DNA of 64,000 bases from Hirsutella rhossiliensis (GCF_020360975.1 NW_025408667.1:1364001-1428000), one strand, 5' to 3'. Numbered from the stretch's first letter, positions 24,205-36,578 are shown. The notes: a model not told the origin generated them from the sequence alone. Translations and numbers: made by a program.

Positions 24205-25920
24205 TTACAGCTTGCCAAAAATAGACGTCATGAGCACGCGGGTGACGCGATAGGGATCGGCGTTGGAGGCGGGTCGGCGATCTTCAAAGTAGCCGGCGCC
24301 CTTCGCAGCCGTTTCGCGGGGGATGCGGATCGAGGTGCCGCGGTTAGCGACGCCGTAGGTGAACTGTTCGATGGATCCCGTCTCGTGGCGTCCAGTGAGA
24401 CGCTGCTCATTGTCCTCGCCGTACTCCTTGATGCAGTCGAGGTGATGAGGCTCGAGCTTCTTGATGGCGTCCTCGATATGCTTCAGGCCGCCGTCCTCGC
24501 GCATTTCCTTTGTTGAGAAGTTGGAGTGTAGGCCGGCGCCGTTCCAGTCGCCGGGGATGGGCTTGGGGTGCCACGAGACCTTGACGCCAAAGTCCTCGGC
24601 AACGCGGGCGAGGCAGAACCGGGCCATCCAGAGATGGTCGCCCACTGTTTTTATTACGTTAGCAATGATGCGCACGAGGTGGCACAGCGGCAAAGTTACA
24701 TACTCTCGATGCCCTCGCAAGGGCCGACCTGGAACTCCCACTGGGCGGGCATGACCTCGGCATTGGTTCCCGAGATGTTGACGCCGGCGTCTATTGGCTT
24801 CGGGTCAGTATTCATGACCAGACATGACATCATGGCGCGATCAAGACTTACACATGCACGCCTTGTAGTGGGACTCGACAATGTCGCGCATCACGACCTT
24901 GCCGCTGCCAACACCGCAGTAGTACGGACCCTGACTATGGTGGGGGGGAACGGAATGTCAGTGGGGTTGTTACTCTTCTCAAGCCACGAGATGGGGGAGC
25001 CGCTTACGGGGCAGGGAAGCCGTTTTTGGGCCAGCCATAGGGCCGGTCGTCGTGGCCAAGGAGGGTGTACTCCTGCTCGAGGCCGAACCACGGCACATGG
25101 TCGGCATAGGCCTCCATGACCTTGTTGCACTCATGGCGGTAGTTGTACTTGTTGGGGGTGCCGTCGGCGTTCCAGCACTCGGAGAGGACGATGATGTTGG
25201 GGGTACCGCGGAAGGGATCGGGGAAGACGGCGCACGGGCGAAGGTAGACGTCCGAGTTGTCGCCGGGGGCCTGGTCGGTCGAGGAGCCGTCAAAGTTCCA
25301 GATGGGCAGCTCATCGGGCTTGTAGGCCTTTTCCTTGAGAGTCTGCGGAGAGGCAGGTTAGCAGGGGGTCGGTCGTTTCATCACGTCATGGGCGGTGGCC
25401 AGTCGCGGTGGCAGGCCATCGGAGGGAGTTGTCGTCATGGTGCAGACGAAGCCGGGCCTGGTTTTCTTGGCCTCGTCGGTTGCAGGGCTGTTGACGACAT
25501 GTGGCGCAGGTGGTGGCGGTGGCCGAGTGTCGCTCCGAGATCATGGCTGGACGGCAGCCACGAGCAAATGGCCATTGGCTGCGCGGGCAGAGAAAAAGGA
25601 GCATGTAAAAACTCACCCGTGACTTGGAGCGGACCTCGCCGTTGGCGTCGATCCAGACGTACTCGGCCATGATATTGCCCTTTTGATCGAGCTTCATATA
25701 CTTGTTGACCTGTGCAAGTCGACTTGTTAGCCATACCGAATGCGCAATTTCGACGCGTGTATCCTGGGCGACGGTTGGCAACGAGGGAACATCGTACCGT
25801 CTCGGTCCGCGACGAGAGCACTTCGCTGCTAGCCTGCGCGCAGCAATCATGGTCAGCAAGCCAAGTCCTTTGACATGTGATTGGACAGAGTCGGCGCGAG
25901 GGCATCAAAATACGCACCAT
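24205..25920 (-). CDS. glnA: Glutamine synthetase
   Basis: ATP-dependent ligation of ammonia to glutamate; cytosolic, eukaryotic type (GSII). Seven exons on the minus strand: 25920-25918, 25833-25798, 25709-25617, 25342-25008, 24934-24852, 24790-24704, 24644-24205, giving 1,077 nt and 358 aa, the usual fungal length. The protein opens [20 protein letters not shown]. The N-terminal beta-grasp region holds [15 protein letters not shown]. The catalytic domain shows [61 protein letters not shown] and [10 protein letters not shown], the metal, glutamate and ATP-binding blocks of the family. Exon 1 encodes only the start Met, which is unusual; the following exon restores the normal N-terminus. The exon 5/6 junction was chosen as TGC ATG T|AC GCC because it uses a GTAAGT donor and fits the family. 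It faces the PKS-NRPS tail to tail; a functional link is not implied. Confidence 0.96.
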
Positions 25921-28900
25921 GATTGCGGTTTTTGACGCCCGAAGCCGGAGGAGGATGAGGTAGAATGGATGAAGCGTAGATGATGGATGGAAGAGCAAGG
26001 TCGGGTATCAAAAACAAGACAAGTGAGAGATGGATAGCGGTCGAGGGATATATGGCGGAGGGCCAGAAGGGCAGGGGGCAGAGAGCGTTTTATGTTTCCA
26101 GCATGAGGCCTTGTCGAGGGTACTTGTCGCGAGGTATAGATAAGAAAAGGCGACGCAGGGGTGTGGTTGTCAGTCGCTGGTTCCGGCTGCTGTGGGGTGG
26201 GGCGGGGGGGGGAAGGGGTGTGCTGCGACGGCGGCGACACTGCGCCTTGGGGTGCCCTGGAGGCCCTGCTTTGGGTGGGTGTCCGGGTGGGGTTTCGCGG
26301 GGGGCTTAGAGGGGTGAAGCATGCTGCACGAGATATTGATTTGGCGCTGACGGTGGTGGATGACAGGCTTCTAATGTCCTGTCCTGCCCGGTTGGGCATG
26401 TTTTAATCTGGCTCAGGGCCGTGTTTTGCGGTGCGCCTGGGCTGCAGCAGCACCGCGCGCGACTGTGCTTGCGCCGAAAGAGGCCGTTGGCGCCTCTCAC
26501 ATTGCCGGAAATCTACAGTGTACTGTACCTCATCCATGTCCGTTGACCAACCGCCCAAGAGGGCCCACAAGGAGCCTTGGTTGTCTGGCCACCACCCAAT
26601 GTCGGCACCAAAAGGCCTTGCTTGCCCATCATCGAGCCCAACCTCTTGTCCATGTATGTATGTATGTATGTATGTATGCATGTACTGTAATATACGTGTT
26701 TTCAAATGCATCTAATGACTCGCAATTTGCTTCGGAACTTTATGTACCTCTTTGCAGTCGCCCGGGGCAGCCAACACCCGGCCAACGCTTCCCAGTTTCA
26801 GGCCAGGATGCAGGTCCAGACCTACGTAGGTATAGCAAAGAAGGATAACGCCAACAAAGCCTCACCAACACCCAATCTGTTGATGCTTACTCGGTGCTTT
26901 GTCCCATAGACACACAGCACGGGCAACACGAACGGCCATCGTATTGCGTCGATGCAGTTCGGGGCTCCCTCGCGTTGCATCCTTTCTCAACCCGGCTGGC
27001 TTCCCCGTGACGGGAGCCACGGCCCGGGTATCCACGGGCTGGGCATCGGCTGCCAAGCCCGTGCTGTAGGAGCATTGGTGAGTCCGAGCCGGCGGGCACA
27101 GGGCGATGCGCAGCATGACCATGATATCACAACAAGCAGCAGAATACGAATGCCTACCGTCTCTGGTTGCGCGCTGACGCCATGGACAAAGACCCTTCAG
27201 GGCCGTCCGACGCACCACAGCAGCGCATCCCAGAGGCGGCAAGGCGATTCTACACAGTGTTGACCACACGCCAGCAGGCAGCGCATACTGTGCTGGATTC
27301 GAGTGCAGACGCAAGGTACAACGCCGGGCAGATGGCGCATCAGTGCTAGCGAGGTTAAAAGCGCCTCGATGGAAAATGGCGGGGGTGCCATGCGACACAC
27401 GCGCCCTCTTTCTCGGCTCTTGGCGTGTAGGGGGCAAACATGTCATGATCAAACTGGAGATGCATCATGTCGTTGACATGCGCTTCCCATGCCGTCGACA
27501 AGCACGGCCTCTTGGTCTCCTTGCAGCGTGAGAATCTGACCCGGTGAGGGCGTCTGTTTTGTCGGCCACCAATCAAGACGCATCGTCGCCAGGTAATTAC
27601 TTTCTTACCTCACCTCATCAACAGGCCTCTCCTTTGCTTTGAGGGCGGTGAACTCTAGATAAGAGACTCAGAGGCCTGAAATCATCAAAGTCACGAGCCT
27701 CTCCTGATGGATTTCTCGACGACGTCACCTCTAGAGCCTCTCGAGCGCCTGTCTATGAGAATGGGTGAAAGCGCGGGACAAGCGGATGACACGAGTTCAG
27801 AGGCTCTTGCAGCCCCACCGCCGCCCCTTTCCAGTTGCCCATTGGCATTACGCCATGTAAACCGGCCGGGGACCACCAATACTGCAATCTGGGCGAAACT
27901 TGTTCCTTACAGAATGACCCGTTTATATGTGTCATCTTCCGTGTCCAACATTTGCAGTTATCTTCGACCCCCAACGCGTCTTGCCTCTTTGGGCAAGGCC
28001 TCTCAACTCCCCCCCTTGTGTCGCCCGCCGGCCGCCACATGGGAGTTCCGGACGCCGGCGCGACTTTGCGAGAAAATCTAGAAGAAGGGGCAAAAAGAGA
28101 GAAGATGGGCCGGGCTACATGCCAGGGCAAGTACGAGGTAGCCGGTGTCCTATTATTAGCCGATCAAGGTACGCAGTACTCGGCAACACGAGGCATCCGA
28201 GGCAGCAGGCGAGGTACCCGTCCGGCCGCCTGCGCCTCGATGGGGGTCTGGAGCCCTGGAAGGAAGCGCCGCAACAGCAGACTTGCTTATCGGCGGGCTG
28301 TGATTGGCCTGTGGGCTGCACTCGCGCATGATTCCCGAGGCTCGCGCACCTCGGGCTGGCCGCGCGGAACTTGGGGAGCAGGTAGAGACTACTTTTTCAT
28401 TGATGGCGAGTTTCGAAGCGCAGGGGCGCATGTCCTAGAGGGACAAGGCCTCCGATGTCGCCTCCAAGGCATTTATTTCCTGGCTTCATTCCCTGTATGC
28501 AAAGGGAAAGGTGCTTGGTGCGTGGGCATGCCTGTTCTGTGACAGACAGGACAAGGTGCAAAGTACACTCACTGTCAGTACAGTAGGTACGAACTACAGT
28601 ACCGGAAAGTGTAGCGACTGATGAAAAAGAGACCGGAAAGAGCGACGACGCCACGTGCGCACAGCACAGCGGGACGGGATCAGCAAGGTACCGACGTGGG
28701 GGACGACTCTACGGATACATACTGTATGTGCACAAATGTCTTTTGCCTTGTCTCGATATTGTCTTACCACCCCCCACGGCCACTGGCCTCAGCCCTGGTA
28801 TGCACGCATGCGCCATGCAATGCCTCTTCTTCTTAGCATGTGTTTCTATTTTATTCACCTCTACTGTACAGTACGAATGCCCAGCATGCCCTCCCCAAGT

Positions 28901-29621
28901 GCAGAGTACCGTAAGCCTCCCGTCCGGGACCGTCCGTCGTTGCTCTCATCCCCCTCCGATCTGCAAAGCCCCCCCCCGCAAGCGGAAGACCGAGTCCCCG
29001 TTGGACCCTTCCGGACCACCACGCCCAACCCTTTTCCCATCAACAAAGCTCCTCTCCCAAACCGGCTCGCAATTACCCAACCAACCTGTCGGTTAAAGTT
29101 TTCATTTCACCTGAGCCACGCGGGCCGAGAGGCGACCGGTGTCCCCGGCCCGGTCCCTTGCCCGGCCAGCGACCTGCAAACGCTCTCACAATGCTTTGTA
29201 CGTAGAGAGACGACGGATATGTAGTGTACATCGTTCCCGTCCTCTGTTGCTTTGTTCGCGGCGCCTCCCGCAAGAAATGAGCCCCAATCCTGGGCAGTGC
29301 CGAACAACGGAGATGACGATTGGTATCCTGAGCGAGCCAACCAAGCCCGGCGCGATGTCATGCACCTACGACTCCGTGCCCCATGACACATCGAATCCGG
29401 GGCAACGAACGACGGCATTTGGTGTCCCCTGGTGACGTCCACGATCCTACAGACGAGCCGCCGCATCAGTGCCATTTCATACATACGCAACTTAAATGCT
29501 GCCGTCGAGGACGCGAGGTAGTTTCCATCTCGTAAACCGCACCATCAGCATGCATGCATCTCAGACAGCAATCCAGGTCAGAGGGGAAGCCGCTTCCTGC
29601 ATATGCCCGCTTGTCATAGTC
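25921..29621. other. 3.7-kb intergenic region upstream of glutamine synthetase
   Basis: Holds the glutamine synthetase promoter and 5' UTR at its left edge and the 3' side of the TMEM19-like gene at its right edge. A TATG microsatellite is at 26653-26683, and several TACTGTA/TACAGTA heptamers occur at 26521, 26683, 28579, 28595, 28720, 28862 and 28867. Open frames here (for example 27835-28542 on plus) lack ATG starts or coding character. A short frame at 28800-29096 begins with a signal-like hydrophobic stretch but then becomes mixed sequence. No gene is supported. Confidence 0.5.
26653..26683. repeat. TATG tetranucleotide microsatellite
   Basis: About seven TATG units, ending in a TATGCATG variant and followed directly by TACTGTA. 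Non-coding. Confidence 0.85.
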
Positions 29622-30891
29622 TCAGGGCTTGATGACGTTCTCCATGGGCACGCCCCAATACCAGCTCGCCACTGCCATCCCGCCCACGCTCATCATCGAC
29701 GCCATGAGGAAGTTGACGTCGTTGTTGTCCAGCAGGTCCCAGCCGCTCTCGATGACCCTTGACGGCCGCTCATCCGTAAAGCTCGACTTGCGATGCTTGG
29801 GACCCGGCCCAGGTCTTGCCGCTGTCTCTTGCTCGTCGTCCACGGCAGAGGCATCTAGTTTCGCCATTGCTTCTTTGCCTTGTCCGCTGAGCGCCGCCGC
29901 CTTCGCATCCGCCCGCTTCGTCGAGCCGCCGACTACCCTCTCGGCGTCGCTCGACACCAGAACGCGGTTGCCGCCCTCGCCTTCGACAATCTTGCCGGAG
30001 CGCACATCCCTGACGGATCGCTGCAGCGTCGCTCCGAGGAAGCTGTCGAGCACGCTGCCCAGCGTCCCCCACACGACCATGAAGCCCATAAACACCCTGC
30101 GCTGCTGCGTCGTCCACGGCATGCCGCCTCCCAGTGTGGATGCCGTTTCAGGGCTACACGCCGGCAGGAACAGCATGGCCGTCGTCACAATCACCATGGA
30201 GCCAAACAGACCTGCCGCGAGCCCCATCAGTGTGACGCCCCCGTTTGTCCCTCGGGGCACTTTGCGCAGGGTCAGCGATGTGATGAGTCGCGGCTCGCTG
30301 CTCGACAGGATGCCGAGCTCGGAGCTAAACGTGTCGGCGGCGACGGCGGCGTAGTTTGCGATGAGCCCGACGATGAGAATGTCACCTCCCCACGAGAAAC
30401 ACATGGTGCCCTGGGGGTTGGGCGCGTCGGGGCTGGCGTAGGCGGCTGCCCTCGACCGGAGCTGGTAGGCATGCAGTAGTGAGAGGATGGAGCCCATGAG
30501 CGAGTTGGCGAAAACTGTAGAAGTGTGGTCAATGCCCACGCCCGTTTAAGAAGTGATGGCGCATACGCACCCTGGACATGTGTCCGGGGTCCTTCTCCCC
30601 CAGACGTGCCCCTTGAGTGGACAGTCAAGGCGGCTTTGACGTTTTCCTTGACCTGGCGCAACCCTTAGCAAGCATGCTCGTTCCCGGCATCAAACGCCAA
30701 CATACGTGTGTGACGCGCGTTCCAGCGAGGAAAAAGACAATGAGGAGGACAAGGGGCAAGTTCCACGGGTGGTAGGCATGGGCAATGGCCGACAGAGCGC
30801 CAGCCACGAGGCCGGCGGGCGTCAGCGAGTTCCTCTGCCAGGCTCGCCCGACGAGCAGGACAACCAAAGGAACCGCAAAGATGGGCTTCAT
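29622..30891 (-). CDS. TMEM19/DUF92 family integral membrane protein
   Basis: Three exons: 30891-30706, 30652-30571, 30514-29622 (1,161 nt, 386 aa); all junctions keep phase. The protein starts MKPIFAVPLVVLLVGRAWQR and has about six hydrophobic segments. Family blocks are seen: the N-terminal GLVAGALSAIAHAYHP helix, the loop VKENVKAALTVHSRGTSGGE, and the acidic/polar core NYAAVAADTFSSELGILS followed by PRGTNGGVTLMGLAAGLFGS. A long hydrophilic cytosolic-type insert (Lys/Ala/Glu-rich, SGKIVEGEGGNRVLVSSDAE onward) precedes a last helix near the C-terminus. The family includes the plant phytyl-phosphate kinase VTE6; the substrate of fungal members is not established, so I name the family only. 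It is head-to-head with RRP7, with 732 nt between the start codons. Confidence 0.88.
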
Positions 30892-31623
30892 GACGAAAGC
30901 CGCCCTGGACAGGTGTGGACGCGTCGCGCTGTGGAGCTGGGCCTGAGAGTCACGGCAAGGGGAACGCCGAGTTTGACGTCAGGACAAATGGTCGGGGTCG
31001 TCGGTTTTTCTCGGTTACTCGTTCAGGCTAACAAATGCCTTGGCGTACGCAGTTGTATGAAGTTGGGATATACTATAGCCTCACGTATGAAGGTCGGATA
31101 GATAGCGTAAGCCTTATCTTGCTCGCCCATGTCTCGGCTATGATTGGCCAAGGTATGAGTAATATATGCTTGAACCTCGAAATACATATGCCGAGCAAAA
31201 AGGTCTCAGAGGCTGATTTAGAAGAGGACGCACATGTCCATCCTCCAAGAATCCGCCCTTCAGTTCTCAGTCAAGACAAAGAAACGCGTTGAGTTTATTC
31301 CATTTGCACTGTGCCCTGGAGGGACCATAAGAGACCATTATCAAGCTTGATAGACACGCTTTACTGCTTCTTGACCCCGGATAGAATGGATATATTGAAA
31401 CCATTGAATAACTAGTCTCATCTCGTTTTCAAGTCTACTGCGAAATGCGGACCGAATAGCTCCGAACAGTTCGGACGAGAGGATATTCGATACAGTGTGA
31501 TCCTCCAACTTCCAGCACTGTCCTTGTGGCATGCCCAGGCGGGACAAAATTTTCCCGCCAACGTCACCATCGCTCCTCACGATTCCTCTACGGCTCCCAA
31601 GACTCGCTCTTCCATCCCCAGCC
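30892..31623. other. Divergent promoter region, TMEM19-like gene and RRP7
   Basis: A 732-nt gap between two divergent start codons. No TATA box in the expected place and no small gene was recognised. It presumably holds both promoters. Confidence 0.5.
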
Positions 31624-32565
31624 ATGGCTCCTCTCGAGCTGGTCGGCGATCGATTCGCAATTCTCCCGATCCGCATGCCGGAAGTCCCCTCCTACCCCAA
31701 ATCAGCCATCCACGAAATCCGGGTCCGACGAAACGCGCCCCAAACTCCCACAGAACACGATGACCGCAGCCTCTTCTTGAAGAATATCCCCACGGACAGC
31801 ACCGAACCACACATTAGGGCCGTCTTCACTAGCCTCGTCGGTGCAGGGCGCTTCGAGGGCATCGTTTTCGATGACGAGACAGCAGCCGCGCTCCCCATTG
31901 ACCCTGCGCACGCTACCAAAGTAGCAGGCTTCGCACGAAAACGCAAGAGAACCGACGTGGACGCCGAGGACCGAGAACGTCAAATCGAGGCCGCGCAATT
32001 ACCGCAAATATGGACTCGCCGACTATACACCAGCAGCGGAACGGCAGTCGTCTTGTTTGCCGACGAGAAGAGCGTCCAACTCGTGCTCAAGGCCATTGCC
32101 AAGCTTCAAAAGACGAACAAGTACCCTGTCTGGGGCGAAGGTCTCGCCGATCATGTGCCTCCCTTGGGTGCGCCGTGGATATCATCACACTTGCAGCTCT
32201 GCCGAGGCGACAAGGCCGATACGCAGAGCGCCGTACACGCCTTCTTCAACGTCTTCAATAACAAGGAAAAGGAGGCTGTAGAAATGGCCCGGAGGCTGCG
32301 CAACGAACCGGACGACGATGGCTTCGTCACCGTCACGCGCGGCGGCAGAGCTACTCCGGCAAGTCGCGCCGAGGCCGAGGAAGCGAAGCAGAGGATGGTG
32401 GATAGGCAGGCAAAGAAGAAGTCTGAGCTCAAGGACTTTTATCGCTTCCAGCTCCGCGAGAGGCGGAAACTGGAGCAGGCCGCTCTCCTGAGACGCTTCG
32501 AAGCAGACAAGCGGAAGGTTGAGGTCATGCGAGAGAAGAGGGGCAAGTTCAAACCTGAAAGATGA
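31624..32565 (+). CDS. rrp7: Ribosomal RNA-processing protein 7
   Basis: Single exon, 313 aa, acting in the nucleolus in small-subunit (18S) rRNA maturation. The N-terminal half is an RRM-like fold (DRSLFLKNIPTDSTEPHIRA and a later GTAVVLFADEKSVQLVLKAI). The C-terminal RRP7 domain is clear: DEDGFxxVTRG-type block seen as DDDGFVTVTRGGR, then a long basic helical tail containing KSELKDFYRFQLRERRK and ending in KRGKFKPER, as in yeast Rrp7. The first in-frame ATG that fits the family is 31624 in GCCATGG context; the frame is open upstream to 31531 but that extension is Pro/Arg-rich and looks untranslated. High confidence from the C-terminal block. Confidence 0.92.
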   Translation: MAPLELVGDRFAILPIRMPEVPSYPKSAIHEIRVRRNAPQTPTEHDDRSLFLKNIPTDSTEPHIRAVFTSLVGAGRFEGIVFDDETAAALPIDPAHATKVAGFARKRKRTDVDAEDRERQIEAAQLPQIWTRRLYTSSGTAVVLFADEKSVQLVLKAIAKLQKTNKYPVWGEGLADHVPPLGAPWISSHLQLCRGDKADTQSAVHAFFNVFNNKEKEAVEMARRLRNEPDDDGFVTVTRGGRATPASRAEAEEAKQRMVDRQAKKKSELKDFYRFQLRERRKLEQAALLRRFEADKRKVEVMREKRGKFKPER

Positions 32566-33582
32566 ACCTGCCCGTCGACATGGATCCGCCTTTGCAGTAT
32601 GTCTACCATCTTTCATTTCTCTTCCCATCTTCTCGTTCTCCCCTTTCCCCATCGTTGGCCCATCATGATGACGCCGCGGGGCCATCGAAACCTAAACGGT
32701 AAATTGGGAATTCCTGATCAGCCCGGGGTAAATGCCGAAAACAACCGCGTAAAATATCTTCTCAAAAAAGTCTGAGGCTATCGTGAAGAAACTACGTCAT
32801 ACTCTACGCGAAGAATTCCGTCGAGAAAAAAGACTAACAGTCTCTGAGGCCTCACCCACCAAGGACCGCCAGTAGACACGAAGCTGGGGGAGTGGGCATG
32901 TCTTCAAACACCCAGAAGCTGTTTGACTGCGGGGTTGAGAAGCACGTTTCTTTGTCCAGCGTCTGCTTTACTCACTCAGCATGATATGGGGACTGACAAG
33001 GGGACTGGCATGTGGTCGTCCCAGGGTGCCTTGCGTTTGCACAAGGCCGCGGACGATGCAGATCTTGACGACATAGTCAACCTCCAGTCTAGAGAGACTC
33101 AGTCTGGAGAGACTGCGTGACAAGAGCCATAACCAAACTCTTTAGAACCGCCTTGGGAAAGCTTCGGCATGTCTTCTCCACCAAGGACAGCACGATGAGA
33201 TATGGCAAGACTAGGACCTCAGAGATGCCCAAGCTCATTAGATCCACCAAGCTCCGAACGCATTACGTGGTCGAGCCTCTTGATTGCCGTTTTCGCATTA
33301 TAATTTGTATATTATTTATGCGCTTTTCGTATATCCACTGGTGGCTCATCTGGTTGAAGTCTGTCGGGCATCGACGCAAAACGAGGCTTAGTCATAATTA
33401 CCAGTCCAGCTGCATTGTTTACTCCGTCCACCCAGCAACCACAAACTACGTCGCGACAGCATTTATTCCACGGGCAGCTGAATGCAACGACGAGCCTCGA
33501 CCTATCCGGTGTCCTGCACGCATACTGGAGTCACGAGCTGGTAGACGACAACTTGGTCCATATTGGACCCCTGCGAGTCGCA
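32566..33582. other. Intergenic region between RRP7 and the ADIP-domain gene
   Basis: About 1 kb. It holds the RRP7 3' UTR and the promoter of the next gene. A small tandem/inverted repeat is at 33085-33116, and there is an AT-rich patch around 33297-33322. The frame of the downstream gene is open from 33358 but has no ATG before 33583. No other gene is seen. Confidence 0.5.
33085..33116. repeat. Twin short inverted repeats, AGTCT-N4-AGACT
   Basis: CAGTCTAGAGAGACT is followed by CAGTCTGGAGAGACT. Each copy is itself an inverted repeat with arms AGTCT/AGACT, so the pair is both tandem and hairpin-capable. It is in non-coding sequence about 470 nt upstream of the next start codon. Confidence 0.7.
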
Positions 33583-35902
33583 ATGATTGACACCGAAAAC
33601 CTCTGCACGGCGTCGCTATACATCAACAACCAGCTCGTCTCGAGAGGACTGCTGCGCGATGGCCAGGCCATTGATTTTGCGCAAATGGCTGGCGACGACC
33701 GCGGCTCTGCGGCGATGGCCGGTCGCATAATAAGCATCCTCAATGACCTGATTCTGCGGCGCGACGTAAGAGCTCCGACCCTGGGGTTTGCCGTCGGCCA
33801 ACTGACGAGCTCTACAGCGAGACGCCGAACATCGAGAATCGCTGGCCGTGGCTATGCGGAGCCTGCGCGCTGAGAACCTCAAGCACGCCAACGACATCGC
33901 CCGCCTGACGGAGAAGAATGCAGAAGAGAAGCGGCGCGCTGAGATTGCGTCGGCGGCCGAGGCGGCGTTGAGGACGCAGCTCAAGTCGGCCGAAGCCACG
34001 GCCCGGAGCCAGAAAGAGGAGATTTCTCGCGCCAAGTCGTTGGTGTCGCAAACGCGCTCGACTTGCGCGACTGAGGTGCGGCGGCGCGATCGACAGATTG
34101 ATACGCTCAAGAAACAGCTCGCAGAAGCTGGTCGATCGCGCGGCTCCAAAGCAAACCCATCCGTCACTACCATTCACGTCACGGGCGACATCGGGGCGGA
34201 AAAGGACTCGCCGGTGCGGGCGGGCAGCGCAAGCAATGGCGATTGCAACCTACGAAACGAGACCAACGCATTCCTCGCGAAGCTGGCCCAGGATCTGAGT
34301 GAAGAGAACGAGGCGATCCTCAACGTCATGCAGCAGACCATGGGCCAACTCCGAGAAATGAGCGCGTGTCCTGAAGAAGAGCGACAAGAATCCGACGTGG
34401 TCAAGCGCCTGAGCTGCGACGAGCTGGTCGCAGAACTAGCCTCGGTGACGGACCACATGCGCAACATCCTGACGAACCCATCCTTTGTGCCCATTGAAGA
34501 GGTCATGGTGCGCGACGAGGAGATCGGCCGCCTCAGGTCTGGGTGGGTCAAGATGGAGGGCCGGTGGAAGGAGGCGGTGCGTCTGATTGACGGCTGGCGG
34601 AAGCGCATGGCTGCGAGCGGGAAACCGGTTTGCGACGAGGAGCTCAAGATGGGCCTGCGGCTGAGCCCCGTGCGCGTCAACGACGTGGACGAGACAAAAG
34701 AGGCTTTTGACATGGGGCTCTCGGCGGTGGTGGAGGAGGCGGAGGAGGATGCTGAGATTGCCCACGAGTCGCCCAGCCCGCCCAGCCGTGACCGTGTCGA
34801 GCTGGTTCCTGAAGCGGATTACGACGATGCAGGCGTGCCTGACGCAGAGGACGACGCGACCGCCGATTTCGAAGAGAACATCACAATCTTGGACCGCGAT
34901 TCTGAGCTGGAGGCCACCGTCGAGGCCCCTCGATACCAGTCCTCCCCAGGCTCGTCGCCACTACCCGAGCCTCCGCAGCTAAGCCCGCTCCGAAACTCTG
35001 CATCCGCCGGGAACCGCGGCCCGCTGCAGGGCACGCGCCTGCGCCCGAGGCTCGGGGACTTTACCACGATTGTGGAAGAGAAGACGCAGGAGCTGGCTGC
35101 CGAAGCAAAGTCGCTGCGCTCCCTGCCTCTGCGGCAAAAGGGCCCATCAGCAGCAGCGGGGGCGACGGGAGCACCGCAGACGCGTCTGCCGAGCAGGGGC
35201 TGCGAGCCGCAGGGGCGGGCCCGGTCGCCGTCGCACACGTCCCTCGACGAGGTGCTGTTGGCGAGGCCGAGGCCGGCGCGTGCTGCTGTCGAGGACCCGG
35301 TGGTGGGGGAGGACCGTCGGCGTCCGGGGTCCGAGAGACTTGCGGAAGAGGAGGAGGACGATGGACTGGCCAACAGCGACGACGATGACGACGACGACGA
35401 TGGACTGTCTAACCGGCCGAAGTCGACGTTGGCAAATTCCCGCGACGTCGAGCCCGAGCAGAGCCCGCAGCTGACCATGACATCCATCGCCGCCAAGCTC
35501 GCCGCCTCGGAGAAGGAAGCCGACGCAGCTCGCGTGCGCGCCAAGCTCAAGGCAGCCCGCAGCTCACGAGGCGGCGTCGCACGGCCGACCACCACCACCA
35601 CCGCCACCACCACCACCACCACCACAGCCAGCGACGCCGCCCCTGTCCCCTCAGAGCCGGCGGCAGCAGCATCCTCAGCGGCCGCCCCCTTCGAGGACGT
35701 CGATCCCGTCAAACACGACGTCGCCCCGCCGCCCCCGCCGCCGCATCAGCAGCTGCCGCTCCACAGAGCCGCCGACGAGCCGCCCCGCCCCGTCGAGAAG
35801 CGCAAGCGCGAGCGCAGGACGAGCAAGGCGGCGTCGCGGCGGAGGAGCACGCTGAGCCCGTGGGAGTTGCAGGCGCTCATGTCCGGCGGGGGTGCGTCGT
35901 GA
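33583..35902 (+). CDS. ADIP-domain coiled-coil protein, TINA/Msd1/SSX2IP-like
   Basis: Two exons, 33583-33765 and 33818-35902 (2,268 nt, 755 aa). The N-terminal block MIDTENLCTASLYINNQL followed by SRGLLRDGQAIDFA and NDLILRRD, then a long coiled coil (about residues 62-150, RDAEHRESLAVAMRSLRAEN to QIDTLKKQLAEAG), matches the ADIP domain of afadin/alpha-actinin-binding-type proteins. In fungi this group includes Aspergillus TINA and fission-yeast Msd1, which act at spindle pole bodies in mitosis; that role is inferred from the family. The rest is disordered, with acidic runs (poly-Asp from GAC/GAT triplets at 35377-35403), a Thr tract from ACC triplets (35590-35632), Pro-rich patches and a basic C-terminus (EKRKRERRTSKAASRRR). 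The start at 33583 is the first in-frame ATG; the intron joins LILRRD to RDAEHRES. Confidence 0.75.
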
Positions 35903-36578
35903 TGAATGCTTCACTCCTACCCCTTTTCCCCTTGATTTTTGTTAAGTTCTCTTGTATCATGTGTGTAAAGGGAACATGTCTGACGAACGGGTTCACTTTG
36001 CGAATCATATGCGCAATGGACATCTCGCGTATGGCGCGGGGGACAAACTGGTACATAGAAAGCGGGCATCATGCTTTTTATTTCTTCTCCCCTTACAATG
36101 TCATGTAGGCTTTGCGCCCAAGGCTTACGCGTCGGAAAGATAAGCTGTAGGTTCGCAGTTGCAGACTCGGACAGGACACGTCGCCCTGACGAACTCGCGC
36201 ATCAACGGGGGCACAAGCTCTTCAAGCAAAGAGACCCCCCCCCCCCCGGAGCATGAGCTGAACGTGAGGGACAATGCCGTTGGTTCCAACGTAGCCAAAA
36301 CACCAAGCACCAACCTCTCGCGTAGGGCCGGCCCATCCAAACGCCCACGCACATCTCGACGCTGCCTTCACCTTGGCATGCCTGTGACGGGGGCTCTTCC
36401 GGCCAGATGGTGACCGGGTCAGCTGCACAGAGACGAGCCTGATCATTACGTCTGTCCAGCGTTCTAAGGAACTCAAAGGAGAAGGAATAGAGGAGCCTGT
36501 TCTTTTCCCTGCGTCCTCTGCGTAGACAAAAGGGGGGTTTTGCCCCAGCGTGGCACAATATGAGGATGATGGTTGCCA
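35903..36578. other. Convergent intergenic region
   Basis: Lies between the stop codons of the ADIP gene (plus) and rvs167 (minus), so it holds 3' UTRs. A run of 13 C is at 36235-36247. No gene is seen. Confidence 0.6.
36235..36247. repeat. Poly-C run
   Basis: Thirteen consecutive C in the convergent intergenic region. Length could be affected by sequencing error. Confidence 0.8.

Noticed and set aside
27835..28542. 235-codon open frame between glutamine synthetase and the TMEM19-like gene
   Set aside because: Starts with TTG, not ATG, and the translation lacks any conserved pattern.
28800..29096. Possible small secreted cysteine-containing protein
   Set aside because: The first 24 residues resemble a signal peptide, but the rest is Pro-rich mixed sequence overlapping other open frames; probably chance.
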